This document shows, in pieces, positions 1 to 10,322 of a DNA stretch of 64,000 nucleotides. Positions within the stretch are counted from its first letter, which is position 1. Each line of letters begins with the position of its first letter. The position numbers and the translations under genes are program-made. Below the pieces are notes generated by a model. It saw only the letters and a list, made by a program, of their open reading frames with translations. It was not told the origin of the DNA and made no database searches. This DNA comes from Chlorops oryzae (Eukaryota; Arthropoda; Insecta; Diptera; Chloropidae): the NCBI GenBank assembly GCA_020466095.1, contig CM035806.1, positions 111,100,139 to 111,164,138 of the forward strand, written 5' to 3'.

Positions 1-119
1 AATACTCTTTTTAGACTCTAAAATTTTCAGACTCAAAAAAATGTTTAGCGGGTAGTCAATTGTTGACCGTCAATTCCTATCGATATTCCCTTTTGGAGTT
101 GCATTCGCTTTTACACTTA

Positions 120-476
120 GAGCTGTTATACACGAGCGTGTTTTAACGCGCGTTCTTTCACTCGCGTGTCGAGTTTGTAGGACGGTGGTATAGAGATGTA
201 AGCGGGGTAGTTAAACATGCAAGAGCAGCGAATTTCATGCGTGTTTTTGACATTTGCTTTGCTCGCTTTCGCATGATTGAATTTTTAGCAAGGAAAGAAA
301 GCAACCTTCGTGTTACGAAGGAGCAGAGGAAGGCAATGGGCCGCTCAAACGTCACAAACACGCAAGCAGAAAGTCTAGCAAAATATCAACGTGTATAAGC
401 AGTATGATTTACGTAGCAGTTTCAAAAGGAAATTCGCAATAACACGCCGTTAAAACAAGCTCGTGTATAACAGCTC
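120..476. mobile_element. MITE, TTA-flanked (Harbinger-like)
   Basis: The ends form near-perfect inverted repeats starting GAGCTGTTATACACGAGC (about 28 bp, one or two mismatches). The 3-bp sequence TTA flanks both sides (117-119 and 477-479). The uninterrupted partner arm near 3800 reads straight through this site, which confirms an insertion. A TTA duplication and short inverted repeats fit PIF/Harbinger MITEs. No coding capacity. Confidence 0.8.
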
Positions 477-1414
477 TTACTCGAAAGCATTGGTCGTCAA
501 TTCTTACTTTGTATGTCTTTTATGACATTTCGCTCTTAGAAACAGGGGTGATATTTTATAAAATACAAACAAAGTAAATTATGTATCTCTGATTAAGGGT
601 TGATAGCAGAAACATATATACAGCATTACATACCTGTTTTGTTTTAATGAATTTAATTATTAATACCAAGGAGTATTTTAAAATGCTTGAATTAATGCTA
701 GTCTTTTTGGTAAGCTATCTAGGCGCTTTTCAAATTGTTAAAAGAATAAAAGCGAAACTCCATAGACGATGGAACATATAAGGCGTTTTAGGCGGAAGAA
801 ATGTAGCTGCTTCCATTTAAATACACTTCATTACATTAGCGGTATTCACTATCCAGTGCATGTGCATGTGCATTTGCTAATTTAATTTTGCATTTGCAAG
901 AAACTGTGAGTGTATTTTCGAAGCACACGGTGCATATTTTATGAAGCAGGATTAGGGATGCTCATTGTTTTATAATTATCGATGTTGCAAGCATTCAGAA
1001 CCTTAAAGCGATGGCCAGTTTTAATCGGAGATAATACTAAGATATTGCCAAAAGCTTATTTTATGGTTCATTTACTCCGAAAGTGTAGTAACTCTCAACA
1101 TTACAATACAACATAGATGTTTAAACCTTGAACAACGATAATCGTCAAAGATCGATATTTACCCAGCATCCCTAAGACAGCTGGAAAGCTGTGCACATGC
1201 ACGAAACTGATTTTGGCACTAGGTTTAGGCCATGTAGGACTGTAGGTCTAACTGTCGACGTCGAAAAGCCTCTGCCGCGATGGGGATATACACCATTAGG
1301 CAGGCATAGGAAATTCAACAAATTGGGGATATTCACCAAAAAGCTACCAACAAAAACCTTAAGCAGGAATAGGAAATTCAACAAATTCGAGAAATTCACC
1401 AGAAAGCTACCAAC

Positions 1415-1593
1415 CATATAGAACTATAGCTGCAACTTCGGCCAAAAGCTATTACGTGGTACACCACACTTACTATTACGTGGTTCACCACAACACTCGG
1501 CTTATGGCGTGGTTCACCACAGTTGAACTTTTTCACCAAATCATGCCATAACGCGCCAAAATTTGGCCGAAGTTGCAGCTATAGTTCTATATG
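1415..1593. mobile_element. hAT-type MITE, 179 bp
   Basis: Perfect inverted ends CATATAGAACTATAGCTGC extend for about 28 bp. The flanks carry CTACCAAC on both sides (1407-1414 and 1594-1601), an 8-bp duplication typical of hAT elements. The same octamer also occurs once more upstream in a local imperfect repeat, so the duplication is likely but not unique. The interior has three GTGGTNCACCACA palindromes. No ORF. Confidence 0.75.
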
Positions 1594-2236
1594 CTACCAA
1601 CAACAATACGGGTAGACACAAAGTAGCACTATGATGCCACTTGCAAGAAAATTATCATAGAAACTCGGCGTCGGCTCGGTTTTTTATATTGCTTGAAAAG
1701 TTCATAATTGAAACTTTATTAAATTTATTACGATATGTTTTTGCTTAATGTGCACGAATGTTTCCATTTTGTAATAAATTTACATACATTTTGGACTACG
1801 GCTACGAATTTAATTGTACATAGAATTTAGCATTTTTGCTGAAATAGTGTGATCAAAAAGTTATGTGGACAGGGTAGGACTAAAAAAACAATTTCTGTTT
1901 CTCCTTGATATTGCGATTCCTTGATTATTTTTATGTTTTTCAAGCTTTTCATATAATTTTATGAGTTTGGTAGATATTTTATATGTAAAGTACTCGAAAA
2001 TCTCCCAAAATTAAAAAGAAAAGTGGCAATGCATTTCACCACAGCAGAGCTAAGGATTTCGCTGCCATAGCGTGCTTCTCTTTTCCTCATCCAATATGGC
2101 TACGTTGAAGCAGCGTAGCTCTAACACATTGCAGGGATTAGGAAGAAGAAGAGTTAGACCTACAGTCCTACATGGTTTAGGCGGAGCATTTGTGCAAAAT
2201 CGGAGCATATGCATACGTGTACATTTTGTTAGTGTA

Positions 2237-2877
2237 ATGCTATGTTCTCACTATAGGGGTTAAGTTCTTAACCCGATACTTTAACTCAAAGCGTTCATAT
2301 CAACTTCGAGCGAGTTAGGGTTTACTAACGTCATATGACCCAGCCGGAAAGTTGACTACTTCTGCACTACTTCCGAAGTGGTGAAAATTCATACTGCGGC
2401 TACTCGCATTACTAACCCTAACTGTTAATGAAGTTTGTTAGAAGATGGCCGCTGTTTCCATTGCATGCATGCGATAATGTCCGGCTGGGGAGTTTGAAAT
2501 ATAAAAATTGCGCAAGGTATACCTGATATACTATATAATCGAGAAATTGCAAATAAAAATGGAATTTGCTTAATTAGAAATGTTTAAAGAAGCTGAAAAA
2601 GCTAAAGGAATATTGGAAGCAATAATATTAGAAGACCATTGCAATAACCGCAGGAAAGCTTCCCTGTCAGTGCCATATTAAATATTAACCCGGTTTTTGT
2701 ATTCGGTGTTAGCAAATGTAACTGAAATTTTCAAATGCAGCTCTGCGCTAACCTCAGAGTTAAATGTTAACCCGGGGTTTATTTTCGGGTTAGATGATTT
2801 TTTTTTATATGCGTTTTGACATTTGAAACCCTGGGTTTCGCCGATAACCCTAACCCGGCCTAGTCACAACATAGCAT
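2237..2877. mobile_element. MITE-like element with degenerate inverted ends
   Basis: Left end ATGCTATGTTCTCACTATAG pairs imperfectly with the inverted right end at 2849-2877. The interior repeats GGGTTA/TTAACCC motifs many times. No ORF and no clear target-site duplication. Lies in the centre of the larger fold-back unit. Confidence 0.5.
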
Positions 2878-3949
2878 AAAGAGCAAAAAAGCATAAATAT
2901 TTTGCTCATGCTCAAATGCACGGCCAAATGCACTGGATAGTGAATACCGCTATTGATTCAATGTGAGCAGCACAAATATTTGCACCTTTGCCGCGTATAC
3001 CGCAACAACCGTGCTTTCCGTCGGTTATGCAGTTTCGCCTTAAATTTAATTTATATTCATCACAAATTTCTTCATATCTTATAACATAAAAATTAGTCTT
3101 CAATTTATAGTTTTCGGTAAATACAAGAATATACGACCCTAAAATATGGATCAAGCAAAATAAATAATAACATATAATTGCATGCGATGCTGTCTCCACG
3201 AACAACGAATTGAGTTAATGTATTGAAATGTACAGTGAACTACAGATAAATGCAAGTAAATGCAAAATCCCCATAAGTTCAAGATGCTTTGAAGCCTTTC
3301 TTTTGCGGTCTCATGAAAATATGCACGGATTAATGCAAAGAAGGCATAAGTGCACAAGAATTCGAGCAAAAAACGTGTTGCATTTATCCGTACTCTACTG
3401 TATTTAAATGGAAGCAGCTACATTTCTTTCGCCTGAAATGTTCCGTCGTTTCTCGAGTTTCGCTTTTATTCTTTTAACAATATAAAAAGCGCCAAGATAG
3501 TTTACTCCGACAAATTGTATATAGAATATTCTTTCAAACAGAACAATTTAACAGCTACTCACTAAAAATTGTCTTTTTCAAAAAGATTAGCATTAATTCA
3601 AGCATTTTGAATTACTCCTTAGCATCAATAATTAAATTCATTAAAACAAAACAGGTAGTGCTGTATTTACGTTTCTGCTATCAACCCTTAATCAGAGATA
3701 CATAATTTATTTTGCTAGTATTTTATAAAATACCACCCCTGTGTGGAAGAGGAAAATGTCATAAAAGGCATACAAAGCAAGAATTGACGATCAATTCTTT
3801 CGAGTAAGTGTAAAAGCGAATGCAACTCCAAAAGGGAATATCGATAGGAATTGACAGTCAGCTATTGACTAATGTAAAAGGCCTCAATTTTTGGAACTTG
3901 CCACCCTTGATGAGAAGGAAAAACACAAAGCGTGTCGCCGAATACGTAC

Positions 3950-4035
3950 GATATCTACCCCTCTCTACACCGAACGTCCCTTGCCCACAAACACCGTGTC
4001 GATCGTTGGCTTGTCGCATAATATGAACAGCGACA
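3950..4035. repeat. Single copy of the sequence forming the 4385-4513 hairpin
   Basis: GAACGTCCCTTGCCCACAA and TTGTCGCATAATATGAAC at this position match the right arm of the hairpin in the adjacent MITE with several substitutions. Origin unknown. The rest of the gap 3872-4143 has another copy of the TTGACTAATGTAAAAGGCC repeat end and no gene. Confidence 0.55.
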
Positions 4036-4143
4036 AAACGCTCAACTTTTCGATAACGATATGTTATCGTTTTGTACTGAAAATGAGAATTGACGGTCAA
4101 CAATTGACTAATGTAAAAGGCCTCATAGCAAGTACGCTATTTA

Positions 4144-4772
4144 GGGGCTGTTTACACTATAACCGCATTTAGCATTTGCATCCCTAAAATGAACTTTTTC
4201 GAAATTGCTGTCTACACTACACCGTTTCGCATTTAACATATTTGAAATCAGCTGATTGATCTGTTAAACATAAGAGGTGCGAGTTTCAAAAGTAAAAAGC
4301 GGAAGTATTTTTTCATAAAAATAAATTTTAAATGTCCATGAGACTTGATCGCCTCCATTTTTTTCACTGAAACTAAGTCATCGTTAATATTATGCGACAA
4401 GACAAGCGAGCGACACGGTGGTTGTTGGCGAGAGACGTTCAGGGTAGAGTACCCCAAACGTCCCTCGCCTACAACCACCGTGTCGCTCGCTTGTTTTGTC
4501 GCATAATATGAACGACGACTAATTTGTTATTAAAAAAATAAACCAATTGAAATTATCTACTTACATTTCCTTTTTATTTTCTCCGCCATGAATCAGCTGT
4601 TTTTGAATGTTATGTGTATTCTTTTAGCGATGTGATCTCAAAAAAATCGATTTTTTGGGAAATTAATCAAATTTTTCTCAAAATGCTGAAAAATGCGGTT
4701 CGCAAAAACAACAACAAACACAATCGCAAAATGCGGAAAAATTATACAGGCGGTTATAGTGCAAACAGCCCC
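4144..4772. mobile_element. Harbinger-type MITE carrying an internal 55-bp hairpin
   Basis: Ends GGGGCTGTTTACACTATAAC are inverted at both borders, and TTA flanks each side (4141-4143 and 4773-4775), as in PIF/Harbinger. Inside, 4385-4439 and 4457-4513 form a near-perfect hairpin containing CGAGCGACACGGTGGTTG. A diverged single copy of that arm lies outside the element at about 3970-4035, so the hairpin sequence was captured or shared. No coding capacity. Confidence 0.8.
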
Positions 4773-5116
4773 TTATAGCACGTTTCCATGAGGTGTTTAA
4801 TTCGTGTTTAAGCCCAGTGGGAAGTTTTAGAAGTCATTATTTTCTTCTTTAAATATATATTCAATTCTATAGGAATAAATGAATTCATTGATAGACAAGT
4901 ATTGCATAATTCTAGTTTAAGGGAATGCATTACCGTTTTTCTAGAAAAGGAATGCAAAGAATAATTAAAATGTAGCTTTGAGGGAAACTCTGTATTACAA
5001 AGTAATGAAGTTTTGAAGAGCAACACTTACAAAACAGCTGGTCCTATTATTTCAACAAAGTGAAACGTGCAACTTTTCGTATTTAAAGCAAAAATAAAAT
5101 TAAAATAAAAAGGTAA

Positions 5117-5257
5117 ATGATGTATAGCAAACGCCACTATCGTCGGCTTATAAAAGAAGAAAAAAAGCGTTTACTTGCGGGGACGGAGCACATGAGAACT
5201 TCGAATGATGAAGCGGAAAGTTCTTTTGATGACCCAACGGACGAAAATAATGAATGA
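5117..5257 (+). CDS. Small basic ORF, possible first exon of a transposon protein
   Basis: Forty-six codons beginning with two methionines. The N-terminal half is strongly basic (YSKRHYRRLIKEEKKR) and the C-terminal half acidic, ending DDPTDENNE. I do not recognise a family. The same motif appears as YSKRHFRRLIAQEKQ on the minus strand around 10,900-11,000 inside another inverted-repeat element (10323-11581), which argues that this is a conserved coding fragment of a transposon family rather than a chance ORF. No downstream catalytic domain is present here. It could be an exon 1 left behind after internal deletion. Confidence 0.4.
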   Translation: MMYSKRHYRRLIKEEKKRLLAGTEHMRTSNDEAESSFDDPTDENNE

Positions 5258-5619
5258 AGGCTACCTTTTGGTTTGATATTTTTAATTTTAAAGTTAAAAA
5301 AAGACAATAATAAATAAACAAACATAAATTCCAAAATTAATGTGTGTTATTTATTTCCATGGTTAGTAATTGATTATACTTTTCATTACTTGGTAATACA
5401 AAGAATCGTCGTGATGTGAGTTCAGCCAAGACATTCGTTTTCTAATTACAGAGGAATGTCTTTCCTTCGTGAGTGGGAATGAGCGAAAATCGTAGGACAT
5501 CGATGTGGATGAAAGCAATGTGTTCTGTAATGAGTTAATGCATTCTTTTTCTTATTCCCCAAGGGCGAAATTTCCCACTGGGATTGCTAGCATTAATTAT
5601 TGCCTGTCGAGGCGCCATG

Positions 5620-5841
5620 TTACGGTTAAAATTTGACCATGACCACCATTCGCGAAAATTGTTTGCTCAATAATGATTTCGAGTTTGAGAAGCTAAATCG
5701 AAGTACAGATAAGGTATGACTGGATATCCAAGCCAGAACAACGAATACCGCAGGAGTTTTTGTTAGGATAATGTGGTATATTTTAAGCTGAGGAAAAGGT
5801 ATGTGTGTAGTCGGCTAAGCCGATGTAAACTTTTTTACTTG
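5620..5841 (+). mobile_element. DINE-like element, 3' fragment
   Basis: Starts with one minisatellite monomer (GGTTAAAATTTGACCATGAC) and runs to the family 3' end: hairpin TCGGCTAAGCCGA, then about 15 bases ending TTTTACTTG. Nearly the same 3' segment closes the elements ending at 14295, 33411 and (inverted) starting at 62972. Non-coding. Confidence 0.7.
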
Positions 5842-6137
5842 GCATTGAGGCAAGTTTGCAACAATAGCAAGAAATTTCTTTTTCGTTTATTTTAGCCTTG
5901 AAGCAATTTTATTATCGCGAGAAGCTTTTCGTTTGCACTTAAAGTACAGGCCGAATAAATTCTAATGAAAATCTTAATTTCGTCAGATGAATTCTCCATT
6001 TCTTCTTCATATTTCAATAAATGAAAATACACAAACAGCTGTCAAACTTAAACACATATGCAAGTGGAAACGCAAGTGTTTAGTCGAGGTGCCTTAGCTA
6101 AGCACTTCAAATTTAAACACATAATAGAAACGTGCTA

Positions 6138-6284
6138 TTACACGTTAAGACATTTCGATAATGAAACACACTTTTTGTTGGCTAGGGACGCGCGGGGGTG
6201 CGGTATGGTAGCATTCTTCACTGTTCCCCCTGCGTGCCTTGGCAACGAAAATTTGTTTTATTATCGAAATTTCTTAACATGTAA
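6138..6284. mobile_element. Short hairpin MITE
   Basis: A palindrome with arms of about 60 bp (GTTAAGACATTTCGATAATG against its inverted copy) around a loop near 6200-6224. It directly abuts the right TTA of the preceding element. No ORF of note. Confidence 0.6.
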
Positions 6285-6460
6285 ATAGCGTAAGGACTAT
6301 AAATATTGCAAATACAAATATTTACAAATATATTTCGTGTTGCAAGCCAATGTACAATAGCAGGGAAAATCGTATCGTTTGAAAATCATATGTTAGTCGC
6401 AAACGACTAAAAAATTTGACAATAACATTTTAAACCTTGCGATTAAAAAAAAAGTAGGAA

Positions 6461-6700
6461 AATGAGAGCATTGAAGGCGCACAGAATTTTGTTGTATGCA
6501 ACGGCAGCATTTTTAGGCCATTGAAAATACATTGAGGCAAAAAAGCGCACGCGAAAGTGGTGGGTTCGACCAATGTTCGGATTTCGGGACCAATTGGGAT
6601 TTTACGCTACAACATTTATTGGAATGAAAAAAGACGATCCTGAAATGTTTTGTAAGGCCACTCGTATGAATGTTAAGCAATTTGAGATTGACTATTTGAA
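6461..6700 (+). pseudogene. Harbinger transposase, N-terminal relic
   Basis: Reading the plus strand gives, after one stop, KKRTRKWWVRPMF, then GFYATTF, a DDPEMF segment and RMNVKQFEIDYL. This matches the typical start of PIF/Harbinger transposases (basic RxWWVR, then D..F..RM...F). The DDE catalytic core is missing. Downstream on the opposite strand (about 6700-6790) the frame reads YKKSDWKDQVWQEIARK, typical of the MADF/Myb-like partner protein such elements carry. The convergent arrangement of the two pieces matches the better-preserved relic at 32420-33838. Function lost. Confidence 0.6.
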
Positions 6701-6790
6701 TGTAGTTTTCTTGCTATTTCTTGCCACACTTGGTCCTTCCAATCGCTTTTTTTATAGTGCGGATGGCACCAAATCTATTAATATTTGAAT
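6700..6790 (-). pseudogene. MADF-like partner protein of a Harbinger element, fragment
   Basis: The minus strand reads DYKKSDWKDQVWQEIARK, with the Y.. .W...W.EIA pattern of MADF/SANT-type DNA-binding domains. Harbinger elements encode such a protein beside the transposase. Only about 25 residues remain and the ORF is not closed by a start codon. Confidence 0.45.
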
Positions 6791-7554
6791 ATCTTCCTCG
6801 CTGAGTTTATTCATTTCACAACTTCCATTTACCTTTCAAAACAGATGTTTCAGATATCAGCCCTGTTTTCAACGCAACCATCCCTGCTTTCAGAATGTCA
6901 AATCGTGTCGGAGCGACAAAAATTCAATTTTTCGAATATTTGTCGCATCGTGCTGTCGTATCCGAGAGCATTGTAAATTGTTCCATAGGTTTGCGTGTAT
7001 TGATATTACATTTGACAGATCACGACCACAAAACGCATCGTCGTGTCATTCTGTCGCACGTATTGTGCCTCAAGCTTAAGCATTCTGAAGATTAATTTCC
7101 AAAATTCAGTATTTCGCGGCAAAAAATCGATTTCTAGATGAATTTCAAACAATCGAATATCAGATTCTACCCATCTCTACAATACACAGGACTGACTGAA
7201 TGACTGATTTAACTTACGTGAATTTTGTGAAGGATTGAGCAATATAACAGAAGCATTCAATATTGTGGATTTCAAGAAGGGCGAGTTGTAGGTAAGCTAA
7301 AACATTTCTTCTTCATTTTTCTCACGTTAGAATTAACATCCACCAGGAAAGTCGTTGTTAGAATCGAATCGATTTGACACCAGAACGCTGTGTACAAACA
7401 TTAGGAGCCAGAACGTTCTATGGACATATTGCGTTTGTTCGTACGTGTGTGTAGAAATTATCAGCGCCACTAGTACTTTCGCGATAACGATTTCTGATGA
7501 GTACGCACCATTTTGGGAATGGAAGTGTTCGACCCTCCAGCGTTAGGATCCTTC
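6791..7554. other. Unannotated stretch, possible right part of the Harbinger relic
   Basis: No gene recognised. Moderately GC-balanced patches near 6840-7080 and 7340-7540 contain short open frames without family features. The inverted ends of the Harbinger relic could not be located here. Confidence 0.3.
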
Positions 7555-7770
7555 ATAAATATCACAATAACGGCTGGGCGTGGCTAAAGGGCGGTTTTAA
7601 AAATTTTCCCTTACACTAAGTCCAAGAAGGAATTGAATGAAAGTTGGCATATGATTAATTTGTTTTAGAGAGCGTCAGGCCAGTTCTACAAAAAGCATTG
7701 AAACATGTTCAATTTCTTTTGTCGGGTAGTCAATGTTCGAGCTTGGCTGAGTGTAACACCCTTATTTGTT
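7555..7770 (+). mobile_element. DINE-like element (second family), 3' fragment
   Basis: GGGCGTGGCTAAAGGGCGG followed by a GTCGGGTAGTC segment, a weak hairpin TCGAGCTTGGCTGA and the end ACACCCTTATTTG. The order matches the 3' half of the full copy at 38819-39328. Non-coding, 5' truncated. Confidence 0.6.
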
Positions 7771-9550
7771 TAATACCTTTTTAAATGGCTTTGTCCTTTT
7801 AAATGAGCTAAATTCCCAACTATCAATCATTCCATATGAAGAGTGATTACTCTAAATTTTTCTTCAAAAATCAATTTTTCGTTAATTCTCTTTATATAAT
7901 TTAAGGCAACTTGAAATGTTTACTCATACCTATGTGAGCCGACGCTATCTAGACCAAATATTAAGTAGAATAAGTCTTATCAAAAATTGTTTATGATTAC
8001 TTAATCTTTTTGTGTGACTTCTTTCGAATGAAATGAGATTGATGTCTTCTCGCAGAGCTTTCAAAGTTTTTTAATTGATGAACTAATGGTCAATCACGTA
8101 ACATGCTCCTCTTCCAAAAGATCTCTTGAATTTCTTATACAAATCTTTAATATAGCGAATGCCAATTTCGTCGATTTAAGAAATAAGTTTTCTACTGCTA
8201 ATGTTCTATTACTTTTAAAGATTTTCTTCCTGCGGCTGCAATCGGAACAAAGAATTTATTTAATTCCGGCAATAATTTTCTTTTTTAGTATTCTCGATTC
8301 AAACGATCTGTTCAGCTATAAACATACAATTCCTTGCTCAAATATCTTGCATGCATTGAATTGTGTGTGCCTCGAATTCAATGATTTGAGTGCAATTTTC
8401 AAATAGCTTTTCCCACTTTTATTTTTATTTCTACTCGAACTTCACACATGCGATTCCGTTTTATCGATTTCAAAGAAACAATTCAATTTGCGATTCTAAT
8501 CATTTATATTTCATTATTACTGCCGTTGATGGATGTTTTCTTTGGCATATTAACTCATAAGGAATGATACACTGCTTCAGTTGAATTGATATATCGGCGT
8601 GTTTCGATGTACTAGTATATGCTTGCGTACATGTAATACGAATATACACACTCACAATTGCTTATATTTTTAAAATTCTTTTGATCGCCTTGGCGTGTTC
8701 TTTTTTTTTAAATTTGAAAAGTTGACAAAAAGATTAAACGAAAACTGCTAGTAAACAGTCTCGTATTCATAGAGAAAGGTTCTCTCTGTTATTTTTAATT
8801 GTGAATTTTTTTTTATTTTTACATATAAATTCTCATGATTCTCAGACCACGCGTTATTCGCCTTTCATTGGCATTTTTTGTCAAACAATTTTTTGGCGCT
8901 TTTAATGTTGCTTGATTTGAGCGCTTGTGGTGGTAGCCAAAAAAAAATTTTATTGGGCTCAAATTATTTATTGATCAAATATATTTTTTTAATAAACATA
9001 GCAATATGACCGAAACTGTTTTTTTTCCCGCGACGTTTAGGAGCTGAAAAGAAAAAAGATTCTACACTGAAAAAAATTCTGGCAATTTTTATGCTCATGA
9101 CATGTTTTCTATCGAATAGCGATGCTGCAGGGAAGTTTCAAGGAAGAGGTTTTTTTTTTTTTTTGTTTATAACTAAATTACTTATTATTTTAATTTCACA
9201 AACATCGAAAAATCCAGTGTGAAATCTACATATAAAGGGGAATATGTAAGTTTTAATTTTGATAATATATTTACTATTATGAGAGGGGCCAATTTTACTG
9301 GTCACCTTTATATTTGGAGAGATCAGAATGCGTCTATTATTTTTTTATTTTTATTTTTTTGTAGTGTAAAAAGAAAATAATTGTGATAAGATTGTAAAAT
9401 GATAAATTCAAACAGATCATATAATAAATTATTTCTTATTTGATTGTGTATGTTAAATAACTTGCAGTCTTCTCATCATAAGATTCTTTATATGTGCTTT
9501 GAGTGTGATTTGCTCAATTGCGATTCTGTCAGTCAGTGAAACTGTGCACT
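7771..9550. other. AT-rich spacer without recognised genes
   Basis: About 1.8 kb of AT-rich DNA with many homopolymer runs. A 106-codon open frame at 8086-8406 (plus) has no family features and AT-driven composition, so I do not call it a gene. No inverted repeats with clear duplications were seen. Confidence 0.4.
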
Positions 9551-9748
9551 AGAAGATAACAATACAGAAACATTTCCTCCAGATTTGTGATTCAAGTTTT
9601 CGCAAGAAAATTAATCCATGTTATCCGTTACTTGATGCCGATGGACTTGGCTTTGTCAAAATTTTGACTTGTTTTTATTTTTTTGTATTTCAATAAAAAA
9701 AAAATAACAATAATACGATAATAATAAAATTAACTGTTTTTGCGTTAG

Positions 9749-9841
9749 CTCATGAGGAAAATGGATGTGAGTTTGCCAGTGTTTTCAATATCACATTTCA
9801 TGGAATCTTTGGCTCAATCAGGAGCTACATTACCAGGTGAT
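9749..9841 (+). other. Possible short exon (weak)
   Basis: The segment is preceded by a T-rich tract ending TTGCGTTAG and followed by TGTAAGTG, which resembles a splice acceptor and donor. One frame reads ENGCEFASVFNITFHGIFGS and a second frame is also open, so the reading frame is undecided. A further open stretch lies upstream at about 9570-9690. I do not recognise the product. This is the only place in the window that looks somewhat like host coding sequence, and chance is a real alternative. Confidence 0.2.
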
Positions 9842-10049
9842 GTAAGTGATTAATAGACTTTAAGACCAGTGTATGCCAAACTATTCCACTGATGTCAAAT
9901 TCAATTTCACAACAGCACACATGCAGTATGCGTGTAGCTGCTGATTTTCGTTTAGTCTGCTTTCGACTGCCGAAGCGAAAAGTCGTGCGCTCGGATGTGT
10001 TGACAAAACGACCGATAAACTGCGAAAAATTAGTTTGAAAAATTTGATA

Positions 10050-10172
10050 ATGTTCAGGGAAAGCTGGGAAGAAGATTTTTTCGTTTTGGAATATGTCGAA
10101 AACGATATTTCCAAAGCAAAATGTTTGATATGCGGAAAAATATTACGTTCGAAGAAGTACAATAATAATTAA
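10050..10172 (+). pseudogene. BED-type zinc-finger fragment of a hAT transposase
   Basis: Forty codons starting MFRESWEEDFFVLEYVEN and containing KAKCLICGKIL before ending KKYNNN. The aromatic run WEEDFF...EY followed by CLIC resembles the N-terminal zinc finger of hAT/GTF2IRD2-like transposases, in which two histidines should follow. Those histidines are absent because the ORF stops first. It lies about 180 bp inside the hAT left end, where such a domain would be expected. Truncated and presumably non-functional. Confidence 0.5.
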
Positions 10173-10322
10173 ACTTAAATTGCATGCTTCACGTATAGGA
10201 AGTTAAGGCGTTGCAATGTTAAAACAGGTGTTTAAAAGCTAGTGTGAATAGCTCTCAAGATTTTTTTAAATCTTTCATTTCATTCATTGCATATCTCAAA
10301 AACAAAACCACTATTAGAACTA

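Larger units (their letters stand above)
53..3871. repeat. Large fold-back element with imperfect inverted arms
   Basis: Bases 53-120 recur inverted at about 3800-3871 (TAGTCAATTGTTGACCG against a slightly diverged copy). The symmetry continues inward: about 480-870 pairs with about 2920-3800, including a shared stretch around GCTTCCATTTAAATAC and another around GCGGTATTCACTATCC. The right arm has roughly 450 bp with no partner on the left, and the left arm is broken by the MITE at 120-476. No long ORF and no recognisable transposase is present, so it is non-autonomous or a chance head-to-head pair of one repeat. The end motif also occurs near 4088-4111 and 23204-23227, so it belongs to a dispersed family. 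No clear target-site duplication was seen. Confidence 0.6.
4776..6137. mobile_element. DNA-transposon-like element with TAGCACGTTTCC ends
   Basis: TAGCACGTTTCC at the left matches an inverted AGAAACGTGCTA at the right, each followed by a related TGTGTTTAA stretch. TTA flanks both sides (4773-4775 and 6138-6140), the left TTA being shared with the preceding MITE. It contains a 46-codon ORF at 5117-5257 and a nested DINE-like 3' fragment at 5620-5841. No transposase core is visible, so it is a non-autonomous or internally deleted copy. Confidence 0.65.

Noticed and set aside
8086..8406. 106-codon ORF as a host gene
   Set aside because: AT-driven composition, no domain, no splice or promoter context.
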